From Otis tarda (Eukaryota; Chordata; Aves; Otidiformes; Otididae): a stretch of DNA of 64,000 bases. Positions 10,379 through 22,409 of this stretch are shown here, in pieces. The notes beneath the pieces are model-generated. The model had not been told where the DNA came from and did not search any database. It saw only the letters and a program-made list of their open reading frames with translations. Within the stretch, counting starts at the first letter, position 1. Each line of letters begins with the position of its first letter. Made by a program: the position numbers and the translations under genes. Location: positions 48,827,963-48,891,962 of the forward strand of contig CM048554.1 of assembly GCA_026413225.1 (NCBI GenBank), given 5' to 3'.

Positions 10379-13300
10379 TGGTGTGAGGTGCTATTACTTT
10401 GGGACAGTCAAGCCCGTCAGTTTGAAAAGTGCCAAAATTGAGGTTGGTAACTTAACCTTTTTTGCACCACTCGGTGTGACAGCACTATAATACTGCCCAG
10501 GGTTATGGTTCTGTAGCCGTACTTGCTGGCCCTCCTTTGCCTTGAGTGCCAGAGAAACTGCATGACACTCCCTTCGAAGCAAAACCTCAGCCTGGAAAGC
10601 ACAAATTTTCCTTTTGATGTTTTAGGAACAAATGCTGCCACAGACTTATAATTTTTGCTACTTAGTGTTCATTTTTTTATGACTACTGCATGTAGGAATG
10701 GCACTGAGATGCTTAAAGAATGTACTAACATCATTAAGTTGCAGTTAGCTTGTAAGACAAGTCCAAACTGCCCCTACAGCCTCTGACTTAACCCCTTGTT
10801 GTGTGGACCAACTAAGTGTAACGCAAGGAAGCTGAATTCTCATGCAGATTTCATGGTTCTCTGCGCAGAGCTGGGTAAAATTCCTGGTTTAAACTTTCTT
10901 TCACATCAGCTAAATTGTATCCAACTATGTCTTTTTAGATTTGCTTATTTATGAAGTTGGAAGTGGGTTAGGTTTGCTGCTATGTCAGAACTTGTGCACT
11001 AATGATTAAATAGAGAATGTAGTATTAGTTTCATCCTGCAGTGGTTTTGTATCTGATTTACAGAGTGCTCACTGGACAAGTTATTAAAAAAGCTAATATT
11101 TGCAAAGCATAATTTAATTTCAGGTAGAAGATATGATAGCTTTTTGTAGAGGATGAAAGAGAGGGGTAAAAACAAAAGAAAATCAGAGTGGAAGAGAGTA
11201 CGGACTTCTAATATCTTAAATAATTTTAAATTGCCAGAAATGCAAATTAGCTGTTCTTACACTAGCTCTGTAAGCAAGGGAAAAATTGAGTGAAATCCCT
11301 TCTGCAAGGCTTCTTTCTTCTATTATATTTGATGAATAAAAGTGACTGCGATGTACGTTGTAAGAGAAGGAAATCTACAGAAATATTCAATGTGGTTATT
11401 TACAAAAAACTCTTTTATTTTGGGTTACTGTTAATTTCAAACCTACTACATTTGAGTGAAGCTGAGCTGCAGAAGAATACAAGAAAGAGGAGGTAATGTA
11501 AAAATAAATTTTAAATGATTGGTACATAGCTGAAAGGAACAGAAATGTCAGACTCTCCTCAATTTAAGAATTACTTTTCTATTTAAAGCATGAAGTTTTA
11601 CTATGTATTCTTCCATCTCACTTCTACACATAATAGCTGCCGTGTGTTTTATTTTAATTTAAAGCTTTTATCTTCACATCAGGCCTAGGTTTTTTTGTAC
11701 TAGTGGAAAGATGTAATTTAGGTATACTTTTGAGTTTTTGACAAACTTGTTTTCAGTCTTGTTCAGTTAATGGTGAGTTGCAAGGTCCACCGCTATTAAG
11801 ATCTTTTGTTTTCAAGCCACTTTAATGGAGCGTTTCTGCACTGTTTCTTCCCTGTAATGACTTCCAGTTGTTTAAAGTAGTTACTAAGTAATATAGCTAG
11901 AGGTTGCTGGCAGGTTGTTAATTTATACATATTGCTTTGTGGAGGGCACACTTTAAAAAATGATCATTGGTGGTTCTGACAGTCGAACTTATTTGTAGTA
12001 GAAAAATTAAACCTAAGCAGAATCTCAAGCTCAATGTTTAGAGTTTCAGGAGATGGTACAGAGAACTGAGATGTATTTAAAAATGAGGAGGTCATGCTTT
12101 GCTTCCATATTTCATGCAATCAAAGGCTTGCCACATCTGCAGAGCTGAACCGCATTGCGTGCTTTACACCACAGTTGTAACATGCAAGTGTATGTATTTT
12201 TATGCTGTTACAATAGAGCTGCTCACATCAAAGCATGAAACGTATTATGGGTGGGAAAAATAAATCATTTCACTTTTTCTGCACTTCACTTGGACCTTTT
12301 CCACCCATTTTATGGAGAAAACATAATGACCTCAAGCATGGGAATCTAAAATGTCCTTACAGATCCAGCTGTTCTGACTTGTTATGCAGCAATTATGATA
12401 CCTATTTCTGGAAGTGATTACTGTCCTTCCCTAATATTTATCGACATAATTTCTTCCGTATTTTCAGACTGCCTTTTTTTTTTTTTCGTTGGACACTTTA
12501 AGTATTCCAACATGTTTGCTATACATGGCATTTTACCAAATACTGGTAAATCTGTACTCAGTGTTTCTTATATCTAACAACTGCAGAAATGTATTCTCGT
12601 GTGAAAGATACTCTCCCTCTGGAGACTTTCCAGGGACTTTTTGTCCCTCTGGACAAAAAGAAACCAAAGCACCCAGATATTGATAACTTGCTAACAGTGA
12701 GTTAGAAAGATGGTTCACATTGTAAAGCTCAGATAAGGATACTTTTTGGATACTTCTTAAGTAGCATACTTAAGAATTAGGTGTCATGTACAGTTGGAAG
12801 TCTTGTGAGAAACTAGCTGAAACATGAACACAAATCTTGCTAGGTGTTTTGTTGTTCAGATCTGCCCCAGAAAATAATTTGTGGGTTCTCTTCACATGAA
12901 TTTACATTTGGTTTCCATGTATATAAGAAATTTTGAATGGCTCATTGCTAGAGGAATAGCAGAACTGTGCTAATGCATTTGTTATATGTGAAGTTTGTAG
13001 GGTGCTTGATGCTTCCTACAACCCTGGAAAGACATGATTCCTATAATGAAGTTTCCTATAAGTGTCTGAGAGATGTAAAGAATAGTGGAAGTAACATTGA
13101 TTTAGATGCAGGAAGACTTCCTGATAGAAATGTTGGAAGAGTCAGCTGGGTATCTAAGTACCTTTGAACATCTATTTGAAAAGGATGTTAATGAAAGTCT
13201 TGAGCAAGACAAGATTTCTTGAAAGTATGCAAAAAGGGAGAGGGGGGAGGAGTTAGGCAGGGTTGGCTGGGAATTAAACTGCCAGCAAGATGCCAGGCAG

Positions 13301-15580
13301 TCTGTGAACAAACCAGTACTGAATTATGTTCTTCCTTGCCCCAAAGTCCTCTAGTTCTGTCAGTGGTTGTTCTGAGTAGTTTATCATGATGCTGATGAGC
13401 TGGAAAATGTCACAGTGACTAATGTTTCAATGACTCTGTTCAAACATGTGTATTACTTTTTTTTTTTTTAAGCTCAGCTTCCTAGAAAAATAAGGCTTAT
13501 CTAATTGTCCTGTCAGAAAGTCCAACCTCTTACTCATGTGGCTAATATCAGCTAAATTTGAGAAGGCAGGTGGTTGCAAATGTAGTTGTATTTCTGCAGT
13601 CTATGAAAAGGCAGCTGAGTAAGAGGAGTGCGCATGCTGTGGTGCTACCAAGAGCCAGGCAGGCTCAGCTCATACTTATGAGTTTGCAGCTGCCTGGACA
13701 ACCAGTGAATGCTGGTGAGCCTGGTAGTGCCGGTCTTGACACGTCCTATCTGGTGCCCAGTGATAGTACTGAGAAGATATGGATGAGAAGAATTAGTTTT
13801 TATTGGATTTGATGATGAAGTGGACTGGGGAGAGAAAGATCCCTCTGAAACCAGGAAAAAATCTTAGAGGATTACTTGTTTGCAAAAGTTACCTATTTCT
13901 GGCCTTGTTCAGTGTTTACTTCTTTGCAATTGATTTATTTTATATTATTGATTTATTATAGCAGTGTTCTTGTTATTTTGTACGTTCATTTAAGTGGCCT
14001 ATGCTGCTGTGCTTTACTGAGGAAAGTTGCTTTTTCATGATGTCCTATTTTGTGTGGAATGAAGCAAAAGCCCTATTGCACCACTGGTGTTGCTCTGAAG
14101 ACATAGGGAGTTTGATGAGCAGTTTAATTGAGCCTGATTTCAATGTTACCACTCAACATGGTAGCATTGCCTTTGCCTTCTTTCTGCTTGCTTATTGCTT
14201 GCTCTTTTGTACGGCTGCTAAAGTTTGTACGGCTGAAAGGGCAGGGTGAACAAGTCACAGAACCAGTCCAGCTGAAAATTAGCCCAACAATGTCTTTCCT
14301 TTCCTTTCATGGAAACATAACCCCCAAAAGCTTTGTTTGTGATCTTGTGAGTATGTGTATGTCTTTCTAGTTTTATTTTCTTTTTTTCTGGTACCACATG
14401 GGCAGGAGCTATTTACTTGAAGAATTTCTGGAAAGAATCTGCTTTGATACTGTCTTCTGGGATTATTTTTTCGCTTGCTCTGAGTGTAAATGAATTTTGC
14501 TTCTGTATTCAGTGTTTCTTTTGTCCTCTTCAAAGGTTAATGCTGCAGAGCTGTCACACGTGGTTCTTATTTTTCTGGTCATGCTGTTAGTTTCTTGAAC
14601 TTGTCTTCCCAGTCCTTTTTTTCCCCTCTGTATAGCTGTTCCGATATCTGTTCCATTCTCCTCCAATTATTACTGTTAACCTCTGCCCTTTTCCTTTTGT
14701 AAACTTGTAACTATTTCAACAACAAAGTGATGTTGATCTGAAAAGCTAAAATAAGTTGTGTGCAATTCTGAAGAATGTGGATTTAAGGTAGCAATCCAAG
14801 GGTTCTTTCTCCTGAGAAACAAATCTCTCAGGTGAACTCTGGGATTGTTTATTAAACATGTATTTTTTTTCTAATTGGAATGTCTTGGGTGCTGGGTAGG
14901 GAAAAGGAAACGATCATACATTTTGGTAGATGAGCTGCTTCCCAGCTCTGCTTACCTCTTGAATCCAGGAGGAGATGAAACCCTGGCTGCATGGAGCTAC
15001 TTCAGAGGAAAGCTTCAGTGCCTGGTGGCAGGGCTTCACCATATCCCCTACGCTCTGTCTCCTCCATAAATGGCACCTTGGAATTGATGAACTGTTTGGG
15101 GGCTTTTATCAATACTTTGTTTACTATCTACTTGTATTGTGCCTTGTTCTTAAGAATACGTGAAGAATGCTCAGCTCCTTACAGGATTTGGGCCGTAATC
15201 AAGGCTGACACTGACTGGCATATTGTCAAATTGTGCATGTATCATTTATTGTTAGATAACACTGGACATCCGTTACTGTCTCTTGGCTAATGAAGAGTGT
15301 TGCCTCACATATTCTTACGATGAGAGGGCGAAGGATTCTTGTCGTAGCTGCCAGCTTTCATCATCCGAGTGGATTGCAGAAGACGGGACTAGGGAAATTG
15401 AGAATAGGAAGTTTGAAGATTTGCTATGTTCTCCTGAAGCATTGGAATGACTTTAATAGACTCAGGGCATTGTCTCCGGAAGGTTGCTTTTGTCTTTTTT
15501 TTTTTTTTTTTGTGGTGGTTATTATTGCAGAATAAATGTCTGGTTATTTCTAAAACTGTCAATCCATCTGTCTCTTCCAG
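10379..15580 (+). other. Remainder of intron, 5.2 kb, mostly unremarkable
   Basis: AT-rich intron without recognisable genes or transposons. It includes a perfect short hairpin at 12637-12660 and T-rich tracts near 12474, 13459 and 15496. The open frames, including overlapping ones at 14991-15290, show no protein-family resemblance. Confidence 0.65.
12637..12660. repeat. Perfect 10-bp inverted repeat, 4-nt loop
   Basis: Arms 12637-12646 (CTTTTTGTCC) and 12651-12660 (GGACAAAAAG) are exact reverse complements around CTCT. The stem is too short for a microRNA precursor. Confidence 0.85.
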
Positions 15581-15696
15581 GGCGATTTGATGAAACTGTG
15601 ATTGAAGAAAGAAGGCAATGTGCTGAAGATCTGTTGCAGTTTTCTGCTAATATCCCTGCTCTCTATAACAGCAAACAGCTTGAAGATTTTTTTAAG
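15581..15696 (+). CDS. RPS6KC1: RPS6KC1 coding exon, PX domain C-terminal helices
   Basis: A 116-bp exon (phase 1 in, phase 0 out) has acceptor TCTCTTCCAG and donor GTTTGT at 15697. It encodes GRFDETVIEERRQCAEDL followed by LQFSANIPALYNS and a terminal LEDFFK. This is the helical end of the PX domain: the RR-x-C/A-AEDLL helix and the short last helix that ends in FF, as in sorting-nexin-type PX domains. It joins the preceding exon through a split glycine codon. The donor departs from consensus at +3 (T instead of A/G). Confidence 0.95.
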
Positions 15697-17694
15697 GTTT
15701 GTTAGTATTTGCAGAAGTATTTACTTCTTACTTATACGAATAAAGCATAGTAGTGATTCTGTTGTATTTTATAAACCGTGAATTGACAGTGAGCTGATCT
15801 GACATGCTTTGTGAAGTGACTTGAGTTTTTGATTCACTCTAGAAATGTAGCTTTAAAAAAAAAAAAGCACATGCCACACCTCTACAAGGTGGAAAGTTTT
15901 ACAGGAACTTCAGGTGAAGAGATTTGGAATTTGTTTATTAAATGATGAGCAAAATCTGTGGTGTTAAATCCAGATGCACAGCAGGGAAGTAATAAAAATA
16001 CTGTCACTGTTTCTGTATTTTATGTAGGTGTTTATAGTTTCATACCAAAGGAAGAAAGGTTGTCTAGATTGTTTTCTTATGGCCTGTTACAGATTCAGGT
16101 CTGTGACAACAAATTAGACGTATAACTAGTTAAATGTGCTGCATGTACAGTGTTGTGAGAACTGCTCTCCAAAACATAGTTCTGGACAATACATTGATCC
16201 ACACTCTTTATTTTCAGTAGCTTAGTTAGCTTAGTCCAACAATCTGCAAACACATAAGCATGAATTTACATGTAAACATGATAGGAACTCCCTCAAATTA
16301 AGGAAATGCTCATCTGGCTGAAATGGAACTCAGGTGTACGAACTTGTTAAGTATATTTAAATGATATATATGCAAAAACACAGCAAAGCACAAAATTCCT
16401 AACTTGTTTGTATGATGCAGTTATTGCAGAGCCCTTTAAAATATTTAAGATATTTTTCTTTAAGCTTTGGTAGCAGCAATTAATGGGAGAGTTAGAATAT
16501 TTTACTTTTCAGTTTATTTGCACTTGCACTTTTTCATTTCTTTGGAAATATTTCTGTTCTGTGGTTTTGGGTATTTTCCTCTCCTTTGCATAACAAAAGT
16601 ATTAGTTTTAGCCTTCCAATGGACCTTTTCTGGCTTTGTAAGACAATGAATCAATCTAGAAAGGCATTAATTTTTGTAGGAGCGAGTGGGTCTACAAGGG
16701 GAGTTATGCAAGTGTAATGGTTTCGGCTCATTTGTTAGCTGATGCTGTGTCATGTTTTCCTGTAAGAAAGCCTTAGGTTTTGATCAGTCACCAGCTCAGC
16801 CAGTGTCTTTCAACTCTGCTCACGGGTGGTTTTGTTCCTTTTCACATTTTTGTGCAAATAACCATGGAGAGATAGACTTGGACAATGAAGTCTTAGAAAC
16901 AACTGAAGGGAGTGCTCTGTGTGTCTGTGTACTATTGACTCCAGAAAGTTGTCTGGCTAGCGTGAAAATGCGCTTGCCAGTTCAAGACAGATTAGCAATG
17001 CCCATTTGTAACACTGCCTTGGAAATGGTGCAGTTTCTAGTATAGTTGCCTGGAAAGTGTGCACCTGGGATGCAAAGTAGAAATTAAAAAAACCCAACCA
17101 AACAAACCAAAACCAACAAAACATTTAGGTAGTTTCTTGTGCAATTAATTGTTCCTTTTGTTACTTCACTTACCTCTGATTCCTTCCAAGCTTGGGAGGG
17201 AATAATGTCCTTCTTATATGCTGGCCCTGTCCCTGTTTGTCCAGTCTCGACTACGACTGAACTCAAGATAGTGGGTCATGGGTGGAACATTATTCTGATG
17301 GACAAACATTCCTGCGTGAGGGATCTGCTGAGCTGGGGAACACCACTGAAGGGTACAGACTGCATATACCACAGGAGAGCAGGAGCATTGCTGTTCTCAC
17401 CCTGTTAAATTTTGGGATTTGCAGGCAGACCTGCTACAGCCTGTATGTTACTCACCACAGACACTGCAGTAGACTGACTATTTAGATACCTAGATGGTTT
17501 GTGGCAACCAAACACGGTCTAACCAAAAGTCCTTGTTTAATTTTGTGGGCTTATTTAGTTTAGTTAAATGCATTAACTGTAAAGTAATGGAGGATTCACT
17601 AGTTAAGAAATCTAATTTTGACTATCACTGCTATATAGTGAGACTTTCCATAGAGCACAGCAGCTAAATAATTCCTTTCCCTCTTTCTTTTCAG
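15697..17694 (+). other. Intron, 2.0 kb, nothing recognised
   Basis: The donor GTTTGT is non-consensus at +3, and the acceptor TTTTCAG is strong. The body is ordinary AT-rich intron with an A/C-rich tract at about 17083-17125. No coding or repeat family was recognised. Confidence 0.7.
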
Positions 17695-17788
17695 GGTGGA
17701 GAGGTACATGATGGTTCTGAACTGATTGGTCCTGTTGAGCCTCTGTCTGACTCTCTTACTGACAACCTGTCTGACTGCAGCTCTGAAG
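17695..17788 (+). CDS. RPS6KC1: RPS6KC1 coding exon, acidic Ser-rich linker
   Basis: A 94-bp exon (phase 0 in, phase 1 out) has acceptor TTTCTTTTCAG and donor GTTTGC at 17789. It encodes GGEVHDGSELIGPVEPLSDS, then a segment rich in Ser, Asp and Leu that ends CSSEG with the next exon. This is the linker after the PX domain. It is low-complexity, acidic and probably disordered. The SELIGP motif identifies it as RPS6KC1. Its last, split codon can join in frame either to the exon at 21169 or directly to the exon at 22047, because both start in phase 1. Confidence 0.92.
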
Positions 17789-19774
17789 GTTTGCTTTCTT
17801 TTCTCATGTAACCTTATAATGTTTTAAAGCAGCATGTAAATGACAAGTGCTGTTTTTGTAGGAGCATAGGCATCCAGCTTCTATTTATTTGCTATGACAG
17901 AAATGCTGGAACTGGGATTAACAAAAGAGAAGGTGGGCTCAGTACTTTACTACTGGAAGTTTGCCTTAAACAGGAAATTTTCTGGGAGTTTGGTCTATTT
18001 CACAAGTCCTAGTGCTCTGTTGCTCAAAATGAACTGCTTTTGGTGCTAACTGAACTGAACCCCCCAGTTTAAATGTACGTAATCCTGCCTGCTTCCAAAA
18101 GGTTGGGCAAACAGTGTGGTAGTGTTCACTACTAATCATGACCCAAGTCTCAAGCTGTAAAAATTTGCAGGGAGCTTTAAAACTCTTTTGAGGTTGATCA
18201 ATGAATACAAGATGACTGTATGAATTTGCCTAAAGCGTGAAAAATAAGTCTAAGATTTGAACTGCCCCATTCATTTCAGAGGATTCTTGTTCAACTGTTC
18301 ATGCTCTGGATGTCACCATGCTTTCAGTGCTTAGTAAAATGCAGAAGAGAGTTGATACCATAATTTAAAGGTTTAAGTACGTCTTCTGGATGGACAATAT
18401 GAGTGGTGAATGTCAAAGCCTACTGCAGGGCTCAGGGAGTTAAGCAAGTTGTTTAAGTCTCTTACGAAAACTCCCAACATTTCTTCTTTTCCTGAGAACT
18501 CCTCCCTATTCTTGAAAGTCTGAGAGGCTGTGTGTTAGAGCCAGTGTGGGCTACGTTCAATGGAAAACTGGAAATCCCTCCTTTAACTTGCTAGTGCTTT
18601 CTGGTTGTGCTATGCCAATGGAGGGTGTGTACCTCTTCCTAAGATTGCGTTTCCTTAGCACAGTGAAAAAGATGCGTATGGATGGCTTGAGTACCATGTA
18701 CAGAGTAATTTTAGTGGGACTTTAGTTGCACGAAACAATAGTTTGGCTGTGATGTAGGGTCCGTCAGCCCAAATAGATACTGGACTAGGACTTCTTGCTT
18801 GCCTCTGGAGGCTGAGCTAGCTTAAGCATCTCTGTGTATAATCATCTGCCAAGTACCATGCAGTCTTATAGATATTTATGTGTTTCTGAGTTATGCTTGG
18901 GTCCTTGTGATTTCCAAGAAGTTATTTTCCAAGCCTCCAGATTTTCCTTTGGAATTGTTTTACACTCATGTATAAATACAAATTATTATACAAACACTTA
19001 TTAAGCTTATTTGGGAGGGTTTTTTTCCTTAACTACTTAATTTCCTCTGGTTTAATTCTGGCATAGATCTTGCTTTGGGAAAACTCTGCTTGAACAAGCA
19101 ACTGCTTCTGGTTTTTTTTTTTTTGGTAGTGCTTTGTTTATTTTAGAATTTGAGGTGTATGACTTCCCACTGGGATTTCTCAATGTCAGTAACTTTATGC
19201 TTAGTTATATAATACATTCTACATGTGCAGTGAGTTTTGGATTTTATTTTGTAATATCTTCTTTGATGTTAATGAACAAATACCCCCACAATACATCATT
19301 CTGTGAAAGGAAAGGTGTAGAGCTGTTCAATTACAGAGGGTAGTTATCAGAAATACTGGTGATTAAAGGGGCACTATTTCTGTGAAATTTAACATCCCAT
19401 TTTACCTTGTGCCTTATAGAGGAAAAAGTACCTAACGTGAACATTTCTATTCTTTGTTCCCAAGGACCTAATTTTTAGAAGAAAAACACTTCTCTTATGT
19501 GAGATAAAATGCTGGGGGGAGGGGGAAGGGAGGGGCAAAAAAAAGTACTGTGAAGTAGAAAAAATATTTAACACCCTTCTTCTGAATTGGCTGGAGTGCT
19601 TTTATGGGGTACTTGCAATAACTATGAGCACAGGATTTCTGGATGCCTAATATTACTTTTGTGGAGTTGTATTTTCTAGAAACCCATGTGTCTTCCAGCT
19701 CGTATTTTCTTATGTTTGAAACAAAATTTTGGTCTTGTGGGAAACTAGGGACAGAAGGAAACGTATCTTTAAGG

Positions 19775-19788
19775 CCTCTAGATGGCAG
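19775..19788 (+). promoter_or_regulatory. Candidate CTCF-type motif
   Basis: CCTCTAGATGGCAG fits the vertebrate CTCF core CCASYAGRKGGCRS with one mismatch (T for A at position 3). Single short matches are common by chance, so occupancy is unproven. Confidence 0.35.
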
Positions 19789-20909
19789 TGGCAATACTCA
19801 GCTCTGAGTCTTCTCCCTGCCTCCCCTCAGGGCATCCTGCCTTCATCTAATTTTTCCCAGTCTGGTTATCGTAGTTCACTGTGTTCGTTTTTGTGAGCAT
19901 TCAAGGACCTCCACGTGGGCACTGCTCCTTCAGGCTGTTGTACTGTGCAGTGTCAAACCCACTCCTTAACAGGTGCTGGTGTTTGCTTATGAGGGTGGGG
20001 TTGTGTTCTCACACTTTTAGCTCTTCTTTTTAGGAAAAGTTCATTTTGCAGAAGATGTGCACATCAATGGCAGAAGATGCAAACTGATAGTAGTAGAAAT
20101 GGTTTTGCACCAAAATAAGCAATAAATATCTTGCTTGTAAAAGCAGTTTGGCAGTTCATGCTTTCACAGGAACAGGCTTTTCAAGAGGCCGGGTTACCCA
20201 GGCTTTCCACCAATTTTTGGAAACAGCATTTGCTCCTCATATACCCTGTGAAACTGCAGAAGGCAGAGACAAGTACAGGAATTTATGTTCAATTTCAGCA
20301 TTGTTATACTCATTTAATATTCCTGACGGTCACTCTGTTTTCCTCTTTAGGTACATGGGATAATATTCAAATGTTCAACTTCCTCTCTAAAAGTCTTTCT
20401 TTCAAAAAGAAAGTTTAAGTTAGTTGCCTTTGAGACAGCTCCTTGCTACTGCCACATACCTTTTGAAGATAAGTCAGAACACTTCACCTGATAAGGTGGA
20501 TAAACTTTTGACTCTGTTGATAATACAGAAGAAAATAGACACCAGGTTTTAGCTCAGAATTTGCTTTTCTCTGTGTGTACAAACAGCGAAATGTCTTGAC
20601 CTTATTGCCTGTTTTATTGCCTCAGCGGGTACATGTGCCAAGGTGATAAAACAAACTGCTACTTGATATCCAGGTGGGACTGCCAAATACATGGCTTGCT
20701 CCATATGTCTCATGCAGGGTACTACTCTGGAATGACATTAAGACTGAAAGCTAGCTTTTTTTTTTGACTTGGTGTGTAGGTCCCAGCTTTGAAGGCTCTC
20801 TTCTTTTAAGTCTCCTTAGCTGTAAATCATCGGAGCAGTGAGAGATAGGGATTAAAGTGCTGCTGCTATTGAAATTAGGTGAGTTGGAGTGCTGAGGTTT
20901 GAATTAGCT

Positions 20910-20920
20910 CCCCCCCCCCC
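20910..20920. repeat. Poly-C tract (11 C)
   Basis: A plain mononucleotide run of 11 C, visible directly in the sequence. It is a length-variable microsatellite. Confidence 0.85.
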
Positions 20921-21168
20921 AAGCAAGCACTTGTGTTTTGTTTTTTAACCTCCGAGGCAACAAAAAATGGCAAATCTAATAACACCCCGTTAAAATTGTG
21001 ACAGTGATACCAAACAGGCGTATCTGATAGCTGGTCAAAGAGCAGTTTCATATTATGTACTTTTACCTGTAGTAGGGTCATGCCCTTTCATTTTTATGAC
21101 AAGTGACCACCTAAGCTTTTGTACAAAAGGATGTTAAAAACCATTTTTGTTATTCTTATCCTTTTCAG

Positions 21169-21228
21169 TTCGAAAGGATTTAAGTGGGCTTGATGATGTG
21201 ACACTTATGAGCCAATCAGAATGTGGAG
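21169..21228 (+). CDS. RPS6KC1: RPS6KC1 probable cassette exon in the linker (60 bp)
   Basis: A 60-bp open segment, phase 1 in and phase 1 out, follows a strong polypyrimidine acceptor (TTATCCTTTTCAG) and ends at donor GTGAGA (21229). With the split codon it encodes VRKDLSGLDDVTLMSQSECG. The mammalian RPS6KC1 protein as I remember it runs directly from SEG to FSSDSD, which is what joining 17788 to 22047 would give. So this exon adds 20 residues and looks optional. The encoded peptide is acidic with serines, like the surrounding linker, and reads as real coding sequence rather than chance. Inclusion in mRNA is inferred, not shown. Confidence 0.75.
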
Positions 21229-22046
21229 GTGAGATCTAGAAGTTCTTTGCATTACATTTGTGGAATTTAAATTATTAGAAAGTAATAATTATGAGTCAAT
21301 GCTTTTCATGGATGCTAATCCTTACAGAATGAAATGATGTATGTGTATACCACTTTGCTTTCCATTTATTTCTAAATAACCCTGCTAGGTTGCTATGGTT
21401 TAGTTACTGAAGATCACCTTGCAGTAAGTATATATACTTGTAGCTTATGGCAAATGTTAGCTCAAAATCTGGTGAAAGAGTTGTAAGCTAATTCATTTTA
21501 CCATGCGTTAGCAATGAATGAAGGCTATACGTGGTAGATACGAGTTGGAGTGCTGTATGATGCGTAAGCTGACAGTAGCTCTGTGTTAATTCAAACTCCT
21601 AATTTACTATTTTTGTGATACTTCATCTTACCGATTTAAAACAGTGTGTTGGGATTTCTTGCAACAGTGATTTGACTCCTGCTGATTGACTTTTTCAATA
21701 GCACTCACACAGAAAGGGTTAGTTTTGTAATTTCCTGGAGCCCAATGGTGAGCAGGCTTTGAAAGTTCAAATTGAGTATTAGATGTTGGTCTTTTCATTC
21801 CCACTGTTAAAATGAAGACCAGTTGCTTTGTGGAGTTTGCAGCTAATTTTAAATAACCTGTTTCTAGAGGTACTAAAAACTAATTTTTAAGACAGCTTTA
21901 CATGCAGGGATTTTCTGTGCACAAAGTCTCAGGAAGCTGCATAAGTGAAAAGAAAGCTAAAATATTTGCATGGAATAAACGATTTTGGAGGTTCCTAAGG
22001 TATATGAAAAATCTAGAGTAAGGAATATCTTTCTGACTGCTTTCAG
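21229..22046 (+). other. Intron, 818 bp, nothing recognised
   Basis: The shortest intron in the window, between the cassette exon and the linker/MIT exon. The acceptor is CTGCTTTCAG. No repeats or coding segments were seen. Confidence 0.75.
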
Positions 22047-22409
22047 GCTTCTCCAGTGACAGCGACCTGATCTCTCTCACAATCGACGTAGACTCTCTTG
22101 CTGAGTTAGATGATGGAATGGCATCCAACCAAAGTTCTCCCAGTAGAGTTGTTGGCCTTTGTCTTACTTCTGAACCCCCGGTACAAAGTACACTGGCACC
22201 TGAGCAGGAGAGGGGCAAACCTGAAGGAGAGAGGGAAAGCCATGGTTTGTTTACTGGAAGCTTAAAACCCAAGCCTGGCAAACAGGATTACTTGGAAAAA
22301 GCAGGCGAGTTGATAAAATTGGCCTTGAAGAAGGAGGAGGAAGAAGATTATGAAACTGCCTTCAGCTTTTATAGAAGGGGAGTTGATCTGCTTCTGGAAG
22401 GTGTTCAAG
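22047..22409 (+). CDS. RPS6KC1: RPS6KC1 coding exon, linker and first part of MIT domain
   Basis: A 363-bp exon (phase 1 in, phase 1 out) has acceptor GACTGCTTTCAG and donor GTATGG (22410). It encodes the family motif FSSDSDLISLTIDVDSLAEL, then DDGMASNQSSP, then a variable stretch (about 30 residues) and a basic SLKPKPGKQDYLEKA motif. The last 45 or so residues are the start of the MIT domain: an amphipathic helix AGELIKLALKKEEEEDYE and the second helix FSFYRRGVDLLLEGVQ. MIT domains bind ESCRT-III tails and similar peptides on endosomes, which fits the PX domain. It is the longest exon in the window. ORFs on the opposite strand here are shadows. Confidence 0.96.

Larger units (their letters stand above)
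17789..21168 (+). other. Intron, 3.4 kb, with a G-rich tract and a CTCF-like site
   Basis: Ordinary intronic sequence apart from a G-quadruplex-type tract (19514-19535), a CTCF-like motif (19775-19788) and an 11-C run (20910-20920). No transposon was recognised. Confidence 0.65.

Noticed and set aside
21898-22281. 127-codon reverse open frame
   Set aside because: Shadow on the opposite strand of the real RPS6KC1 exon at 22047-22409.
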